Source: CBDAQA01 sp965247815 | GTDB lineage: Bacteria; Planctomycetota; Phycisphaerae; Tepidisphaerales; Tepidisphaeraceae | DNA length: 64,000 nt | Assembly (NCBI GenBank): GCA_965247815.1 | Contig: CBDFHW010000026.1 | Coordinates: forward strand, 62,001-126,000 | Direction of reading: 5' to 3' | Shown: positions 58,260 to 64,000 of the stretch, piece after piece | Layout: each line of letters begins with the position of its first letter | How positions within the stretch are numbered: position 1 is the first letter of the stretch | Made by a program: the position numbers and the translations under genes | Notes under the pieces: model-generated | The model's input: only the letters and a program-made list of their open reading frames with translations | Told to the model about the DNA's origin: nothing | The model's database searches: none

Positions 58260-61200
58260 CTACGGGCGACCGCCACGCAGGAACGAAAGCCTGCCTTCTT
58301 TATTGAGGCAGTAAAGTCCGCCCTCGGCGGCGAGCCAGTCGGTGATTCCGCTGGGGGAACGCACGCTGCGGTCGAAATCCAGCTTTCCGGTCTCGACGTT
58401 TTTACCCGGCACTTTTGCCCGGCCGTAGGCCATGATTCGCACGTTCGGTGAACCGGCCGCGCCGCGGTCGATCCGCTCGTCGAGCAGGACCGCCTCGTCC
58501 TTGCCCAGCAGCATGTGCCGGATGAACGCGATGTTGTCACCGTCGAGCGATTTGACCGGGTCCGAATCGTGATCGGCCGGGTCGGCCAGGTTGTACCGTT
58601 TCATCCCCGTTGTTTTCAGCACGAACACGCGCGGGCCGACCACCTGCAACCAGACCGACGGGGAATTGCTGGCGGTGTTCAACGGCGGTGTCGGGTCGAC
58701 GGCTCCGGTCAGGTCGTAGCCACGAAGGAATCGGCCGCCGTCATAAAGGCAGACCAGCCGTCCCCCGGACACCAGCAGCTGCTCCGGCTGGGTCAGTCCG
58801 ACGAACAGCGCGTTGTCCTGATTCGCGCGAGCGGTGAGTTCGATCGGGGCTGTCTTCCACGGGTCGTACAGGTCTTTCAGAAGAATTCGGTTGTACAACG
58901 TGAAAGCGAGAGTGGATTCCTCGGACAGCGCGACGTTGACCAGCTGCCCCGGCGTGCTTTCGGCTGAAAACCTGCGGCGGCCGATCACCTTGCCCGTGGT
59001 CGTGTCGTACACCACGACCTGGGCACCGCCCGAATCGTCGAGCCGGGCTACCGTGAAGTGCGGGTTGGCGAGCAGTTCGTCGATCGCATGGTCGGCCGTT
59101 CGTGTCTGCCAGGCCACTTCGCCCGTCATAGTGTTGATGCAGACAATTCTGCCGGTCGAGGTTGCGAGCACGAGCGTGGCACCGGCCGGTCGTGCGGAGA
59201 TGATCTGTTCGACCGCGTTGACCTCGGGCGCGGGCAGGACGTTTGCAACGCCCGCCGGCGCGATCACCCGCTGCATGCGGCCCTGGCGGACGACGAACTG
59301 CGCCTTCCCATTTACGACAACGAGCTGCCCGTTCTGAACCATGCGGATGTTATTGATCGCGTTCTGCTGTTCGCCCGGGTCGTCGACCACCGCGTCACCG
59401 GCAGCCGAGACCATCAGTGTCGGCAGCTTCGACAGGCCCAGCGTCCAGTCCAGCTTTCCGTGCTCGTCGAAACGGAAGACGTCCGATCCGGTCCAGACGA
59501 GCCATTTCGACTGAACCCAGGCGGCGCCCTGCGGCGCGTCCTTTATTTCAGAAACGACGGCCGACGGCTTGGTCTGCCCCACGTCGTACACCGATAGCCC
59601 GGACGCCGACCAGGTCAGGATCTGTTTGAAATTGTTGTACCCGGTCAGCGGGTGTGCGACCGCGACGACGCCGTCGATGCTCTGCACGGTCTTGGCAAAT
59701 GGGTCGGCGAAGTTTTTCGAGTCCGGCGGGGTGCCGAGTTTGAAGTCGGGCAGCCGCGCCTCTTCCTCGTCGGCCTTGATCGATCGCAGCCTGTCGACGG
59801 CGACGCTGTACGGGACGTTTTGAAGCGAGGTCCCGTCGGGCAGGTCCAGCCGGGCGGTCATCACCGGGTCGGGGGACATCTTGGCCGCGCGGGCGAGCCG
59901 ATCGATCGCCGGCCCGACCTGTCGAAGGGCCAGAAAATCGTTCGCGATCGCCTGAAGCCGTTGCGCTTTGATGCTCGGGTCGACGGCGTTCAGATACATC
60001 ATGCGCAGAATATCGATTGCCCGGTCGGGCTGATGGCTGGCTTCGAAACGGTCGACGGCCGCCTGCCGGGCGTCGTTGGCGGCGCGGCTGTTGGGGTAAG
60101 TGATCCCGACTGCCAGAAGCATCTCGGCGTCGTTAACGGCGATCGCCTTGTCGCGGGCCTCGGCGGCGAGTTTCTCGATGGGGCGGTAGACGGACCGGTC
60201 GATGTCGATGGCGATACCGATCGACGCCTCGGCGGCGTCGGCCGCGGTGCTGTTTTCCGCGACCACCACCGGCCGCAACGATGGATCAGATAGAATCTCC
60301 TGACACAGCTTGACCTCGTCGGCGTAATTGTGGTTTTCGTGGTCGGCCCGGGCGCGGGTCAGCCGGTAGATGGCTTTTTCGCGGGGGGTGTCGGCGGCCG
60401 CGCCCGCGCGGTCGAACAGCTTGTCGCCGAACTCGACGCGGGCCTTCTTCCGGTCCGCGTCTTTCTCGGTGCCGGTTTCCGCCCGGCGTGCGAAGTCCAG
60501 CACCGAGGTGAAAATCAGAGTGCGGTCTTTCCCGCTCCGCATCGAATCAATCCCGCCGATCAATCCGATCGCTTCGTCGACCCGCGTGAGCGCTTCATCG
60601 GTTTGCCCGCCGGCGTACAGCACCTCGGCGAAGCGTATGCGCGGCTCGGGGTCGTTCGGTGACGACGTCATTTCCTGCTGATACCTTGCCTGGACGAGCT
60701 TGAGGTCCGTGTAGACGTCGACCTGCGTCGACCCGGCGACGATTACGTTTTGCGAAGTGACCAGGACGTTTCCCGGCCCCTGCCCGCCGGTGAAGTTGCC
60801 GCGACTGGGGTAGAACGACGCGATTTTGCACTTGGCCCAGTCGACCCGGTACAGGCGGTCGCGGGACGGAACGTAAACCGAATCGGCGGTCATAAACCCC
60901 CGGCCGCAGACGGGGTTCACGTCGGTGTCCAACTCCGGGCCCGTCAGATCCGGCGCGTGCGACGCGAGCGCGTCCTGCGGCGAATCGTGATTGTATTTTT
61001 TCCAGTCGATGAGAAAGATCCCGCGCTGGCTTGTGACGACTGCCACCTCGCGGGTGGCCGTTTTACCGACGAAATCGCGGACCCCCAGAAGCACGTCGGC
61101 GTTCGAATAATCCGAGGTCGCGATCTGCTGTTCGATCGCGCCGCTGCCGGCGTTCACGACGAAGAATTTCTTCGCGTCGGTCGGCATCGCGAACATTCGG

Positions 61201-63050
61201 CCGTTGCGGACGAAGACCGGGTTCGACGCCCAGGACTTGTTGTCCTGCACGGCGGCGGTGCCGTTTTGAAACCGCCGGCCCCGGCCGCGCCACACCATGC
61301 CCCCGTCGTTTGCGACGTTGTCACGATCGTAGCTGCTCAACCAGATGATGCGACCCTCGGCCGGGTCCACCGCGGCAAGCGACCCGAGGTTGGTCATCAC
61401 CAGCACGCGCCCGTCGGCGAAGGCGATTTGCGACGGGTCGTCGGTCCCCGAACCGTCGGCGTCCATCCCGCGGGTGCCGCTGCCGAGATAGGTCGACCAT
61501 TGATATTTTCCGGACTTCAATGAAAGGCTGACGAGGTAGCAGTCGTCGAACTGCTGGTCCTTGCCGCCGCGGGCGATCACCAGGACGGAATCTTCGCGGG
61601 CATTGGTCGAGACGCCGGTCGCGGGCCTCGAATGGCCGGCGAGACCCGCTGGGATGATCAAAGGAGTTCCCACGTAGTCCGCGGTGCGAACTGCGGCGAG
61701 CGAGGCGGGCAGGTCGGCGGGCGAGCGGGTCCACAATTCCCGGCCGGTCTCGCGGTCGAGGCAGACGAGCTTTACCGTGGAACTCGAAACCGGTTGACCG
61801 GCGAAGCCGATCTGCATCGGCACATTCCCGAACGCGGCGCCGTTCACGGTCGGTCGGTCCGGCTGTCCCATGACCGCCAAGACAGCGGTCGAACTGACGG
61901 TGACCGTGAGCTGCTGATTTCTCGCGCGACCGAACACGGGCAGTTGGTAGTGCCCGTTGCGGTCACCGGAGTAGGTACTCGACCAGCCGGGCAGGGCGAT
62001 GCCCGTGTCCTGATCGACGGCGTAGACACACCGGCCGTCCTGGAAAAAAAGCGATCCGCCGTCGACCACCGGGATCACACCCAGTGCCTGAAAATTATTG
62101 ATCGACTGCTTGTCGGCTTGGTCGAACATCGTCCGCTGGTTGGAGACCAGCCCGATCGGGTCCGGGGGCGCCATCGGGATGGTCGTCAAGCTCGCGCCTA
62201 GCTTGGCGACGGTCGGCGAGACGTCACCGCGGCCGTCGATGCCGTTGAAACGGGGCCAGGTGTCGGCGTCGGCGGGGCGAGTCGTGGCGACCGGTACCGG
62301 GGCGTGAAGAACCGCGGCCAGCGCGTCGGCCAGCAGAACGTCTTTGCCGGCGATCGAACCGGCCTCGTTGGGACTTTTCTGTCGGAGTTGATCGAGCAAC
62401 GCGGCGGCGTGCGTTTCGTCGCCGGCACAATGAGCGGCGACTGCCGTGCGGTACAGGATCATTCCCCACTGCGGCCCGAGCGACGGGTGCAGCGAGAGCA
62501 GCCGGTCGCCGGCCCACGCCGCGGCGGCGTAGTCACCGGATTCCAGATAGCTGTCGACCAGCCGAATGCCGGCGGTCTTACCCGCGTCGGTGACGAAATA
62601 ATTCCAGAAGATCTGACGCAGCGTACCGAGGTCGTCGCGGGCCGCCGACGACAAAAGGTCGTTCGCGGTGTCGCCGTAAAGGTTTCGATAGACGGCCAAT
62701 CCCTCGTTGGGCCACCGCGACAGGCGTTCCTGGATGATCGAAGCCACACCGCTGTAAAGGAAAGTGCCCGAGCTTTTGTCGATGCGGCGGGCGACGACCC
62801 GCGCGGGGTATTTGCTCAGCGCGTCCTGATAAAACTCGGCCGCGGTCTTCCACTGTTTCTGTGACTCTTTTTCCTGACCCCGGGCGAGCAGCTCGACGGC
62901 AGCGGGTGAATCGGGGACCGATACCCCGGCGGGCGTATCTTTGCTGTCACGTGTGCCCGCGTCGGGCACGGCTTGCTGGGCCCATGAAAAACCGGCGATC
63001 GCCAGAACTACCGTCGCCATCCAGAGCCGATTGAACTTCAGTGTCGACAT
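58260..63050 (-). CDS. Very large secreted PQQ-like beta-propeller protein
   Basis: A 1596-residue protein. A signal peptide (LWMATVVLAIAGFSWAQQA) is followed by a helical region with TPR-like repeats (AVELLARGQEKESQKQWKTA), then beta-propeller blades with PQQ-type motifs: LVCLDRETGRELWTRS, SLAAVDPAEGRIIWLS, and later IVCINTMTGEVAWQTR. A second helical repeat region lies at about 800-1060 (IRFAEVLYAGGQTDEALTRV). The C-terminus has a third set of strand motifs. Quinone-binding enzyme residues are not obvious, so this may be a structural or binding protein of the cell surface. GGGAG ribosome binding site 5 bases before the ATG. Genes of this size are typical of planctomycetes. Confidence 0.75.
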   Translation of the reverse strand: MSTLKFNRLWMATVVLAIAGFSWAQQAVPDAGTRDSKDTPAGVSVPDSPAAVELLARGQEKESQKQWKTAAEFYQDALSKYPARVVARRIDKSSGTFLYSGVASIIQERLSRWPNEGLAVYRNLYGDTANDLLSSAARDDLGTLRQIFWNYFVTDAGKTAGIRLVDSYLESGDYAAAAWAGDRLLSLHPSLGPQWGMILYRTAVAAHCAGDETHAAALLDQLRQKSPNEAGSIAGKDVLLADALAAVLHAPVPVATTRPADADTWPRFNGIDGRGDVSPTVAKLGASLTTIPMAPPDPIGLVSNQRTMFDQADKQSINNFQALGVIPVVDGGSLFFQDGRCVYAVDQDTGIALPGWSSTYSGDRNGHYQLPVFGRARNQQLTVTVSSTAVLAVMGQPDRPTVNGAAFGNVPMQIGFAGQPVSSSTVKLVCLDRETGRELWTRSPADLPASLAAVRTADYVGTPLIIPAGLAGHSRPATGVSTNAREDSVLVIARGGKDQQFDDCYLVSLSLKSGKYQWSTYLGSGTRGMDADGSGTDDPSQIAFADGRVLVMTNLGSLAAVDPAEGRIIWLSSYDRDNVANDGGMVWRGRGRRFQNGTAAVQDNKSWASNPVFVRNGRMFAMPTDAKKFFVVNAGSGAIEQQIATSDYSNADVLLGVRDFVGKTATREVAVVTSQRGIFLIDWKKYNHDSPQDALASHAPDLTGPELDTDVNPVCGRGFMTADSVYVPSRDRLYRVDWAKCKIASFYPSRGNFTGGQGPGNVLVTSQNVIVAGSTQVDVYTDLKLVQARYQQEMTSSPNDPEPRIRFAEVLYAGGQTDEALTRVDEAIGLIGGIDSMRSGKDRTLIFTSVLDFARRAETGTEKDADRKKARVEFGDKLFDRAGAAADTPREKAIYRLTRARADHENHNYADEVKLCQEILSDPSLRPVVVAENSTAADAAEASIGIAIDIDRSVYRPIEKLAAEARDKAIAVNDAEMLLAVGITYPNSRAANDARQAAVDRFEASHQPDRAIDILRMMYLNAVDPSIKAQRLQAIANDFLALRQVGPAIDRLARAAKMSPDPVMTARLDLPDGTSLQNVPYSVAVDRLRSIKADEEEARLPDFKLGTPPDSKNFADPFAKTVQSIDGVVAVAHPLTGYNNFKQILTWSASGLSVYDVGQTKPSAVVSEIKDAPQGAAWVQSKWLVWTGSDVFRFDEHGKLDWTLGLSKLPTLMVSAAGDAVVDDPGEQQNAINNIRMVQNGQLVVVNGKAQFVVRQGRMQRVIAPAGVANVLPAPEVNAVEQIISARPAGATLVLATSTGRIVCINTMTGEVAWQTRTADHAIDELLANPHFTVARLDDSGGAQVVVYDTTTGKVIGRRRFSAESTPGQLVNVALSEESTLAFTLYNRILLKDLYDPWKTAPIELTARANQDNALFVGLTQPEQLLVSGGRLVCLYDGGRFLRGYDLTGAVDPTPPLNTASNSPSVWLQVVGPRVFVLKTTGMKRYNLADPADHDSDPVKSLDGDNIAFIRHMLLGKDEAVLLDERIDRGAAGSPNVRIMAYGRAKVPGKNVETGKLDFDRSVRSPSGITDWLAAEGGLYCLNKEGRLSFLRGGRP

Positions 63051-63093
63051 AGAAACTCCCGGCGGGGAGACCTTTTTGTTTCTCGAATCGGCC

Positions 63094-64000
63094 TTAGACC
63101 GTGATCGGTTCGGACTGTTTCGGACTCTGCGGCGATGGCTCAGGACGAGTCGTAAAATGTCGACCCCAGAGGGTTCGCAGTCGTGCGACGTCGTCACCGG
63201 GAATCTGTTTGCGGTCGGACCAGATTGCCAACCGGAGCGCGTCCAGCGACGGGGCGGCCATCAACTGTTCCTGCCGCGCGGGAATCAACTCGATCGCGCG
63301 TCGAATCAGCGTCATGGCGTTGTTCGAAGCCGCGTCGAGGTTTCCGATGATCTCCTGCAAAAGCGCGAACGGGTCGGGCTTGTCGGCCGGCTTTGCTTCG
63401 GATTGACCGGGCGTCGCGGGCGGTTTTTGTCTCCAGCAATCATAGTCTGTCACCAACGCCAGCAGCGCGTAGCTAAGCTCGGCTTCGCGGGCGAGCTTAG
63501 CTTCGGGCATGGCGGTCATGCCGATCAGATCCCCGCCCCAAAGCCGGTGCATCAGGCTTTCGGCCCGGGTCGAGAATGCGGGGCCTTCCATCGCGACGTA
63601 GCAACCCCGGTCGTGGACCGAGTGGTCGGTCGCTTTCAAGTCAGCGCCGGCGTCGATCAGTAGTTGACGAAGCTCGCCGCAGAAAGGTTCCGAAAATTCC
63701 ACGTGCACGGCGGTGGTGTCGTAAAAGGTGTTCTGCCGGCGGGTGGTCTTGTCGATGATCTGGTCCGGGATCGACAGGTCGCGGGGCTTGTTTTCTTCCC
63801 GAAGCGAGCCTACGGCGCCGGTGGCGATCACGTGCGTGCAACCGAGTTGCTTGAGCGCGAAAATGTTCGCTCGGTAGGGGACCTGGGTGGGGTTCAGTAA
63901 ATGCCCCGGGCCGTGCCGCGCGAGAAGAAAGACCGGCACGCCCGCCCACTCGGTCTCGATGATCGCGTCGCTCGGCCGACCGAACGGCGTGTCGATCTCG
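63094..64000 (-). CDS. mtnP: 5'-methylthioadenosine phosphorylase, 3' part
   Basis: The 3' 302 codons of an MTA phosphorylase; the 5' end is right of the window. The visible start reads DTPFGRPSD and EWAGVPVFLLARHGPGH, then YRANIFALKQLG, VAMEGPAFSTRAES and the DLIGMTAMPEAKLAREAELSY block; these match the MTAP/PNP-family core. It cleaves methylthioadenosine with phosphate to adenine and methylthioribose-1-phosphate in methionine salvage. The last about 90 residues after VTDYDCW are an extended helical tail, longer than usual. It lies 43 bases before the PQQ protein gene on the same strand. Confidence 0.88.
   Translation of the reverse strand, partial: EIDTPFGRPSDAIIETEWAGVPVFLLARHGPGHLLNPTQVPYRANIFALKQLGCTHVIATGAVGSLREENKPRDLSIPDQIIDKTTRRQNTFYDTTAVHVEFSEPFCGELRQLLIDAGADLKATDHSVHDRGCYVAMEGPAFSTRAESLMHRLWGGDLIGMTAMPEAKLAREAELSYALLALVTDYDCWRQKPPATPGQSEAKPADKPDPFALLQEIIGNLDAASNNAMTLIRRAIELIPARQEQLMAAPSLDALRLAIWSDRKQIPGDDVARLRTLWGRHFTTRPEPSPQSPKQSEPITV

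Overview
The window looks like chromosomal DNA of a GC-rich Planctomycetota bacterium, most likely Phycisphaerae/Tepidisphaerales-like. The grounds are a von Willebrand/amidotransferase-like membrane protein next to a coiled-coil membrane protein, a 1596-residue PQQ-propeller protein, secreted right-handed beta-helix proteins, DUF5684 and GT87 membrane proteins, and a small ECF sigma/membrane-protein pair. The taxon is an inference from gene content, not from a marker gene.

Layout. 1-539 is the 3' end of purH. 591-6507 (minus strand) holds a short-chain dehydrogenase, an AmpG-like permease, a lipoprotein, MoaB, a beta-helix protein and a DUF5684 protein. 6760-13682 (minus) is an ECF sigma factor, a probable anti-sigma factor, a PDZ protein, a VWA/amidotransferase-like membrane protein and a coiled-coil membrane protein. 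13767-21731 holds an ABC exporter with a PDZ-like extracytoplasmic insert, a DegT aminotransferase, a GT87 glycosyltransferase, a three-domain cNMP/glutaredoxin/thioredoxin-reductase fusion and a zinc-type cation exporter. A near-perfect 37-nt-arm hairpin and a REP-like extragenic element separate these genes.

21867-23195 is a compact accessory cassette of three plus-strand genes: an Nmad3-like protein, an unknown 132-residue protein and a 55-residue basic protein. The spacing is 1 nt and then an ATGA overlap, and the cassette lies beside tRNA-Gln(CTG). It is the best candidate here for an undescribed system. 23433-28143 is ordinary: a STAS protein, a divergent RNase HII-like protein, an aldo/keto reductase, a membrane-anchored SDR and topoisomerase IB.

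28520-41993 is a large plus-strand chemosensory cluster: CheA, CheW, two MCPs, an OprB-type porin, a truncated MCP, a REC-GGDEF diguanylate cyclase, CheR, CheD, REC-CheX, CheB, CheX, CheY and a decayed REC-HPt gene. A PAS histidine kinase and a FixJ-like regulator follow. There are no flagellar genes. The diguanylate cyclase output and the porin suggest control of c-di-GMP or surface behaviour rather than, or in addition to, swimming. Both MCPs end in a candidate CheR-tether motif.

44605-64000 carries Lon, Hsp20, LeuB, a second beta-helix protein, a Nudix hydrolase, an HTH protein behind three 10-bp-spaced TTAACA repeats, TrxB, RnpA, YidD, membrane and short-chain dehydrogenase genes, a PilZ protein, a second GT87, an aldehyde dehydrogenase, the PQQ protein and the 3' part of methylthioadenosine phosphorylase. 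No CRISPR array, rRNA, insertion sequence or replication origin was seen.
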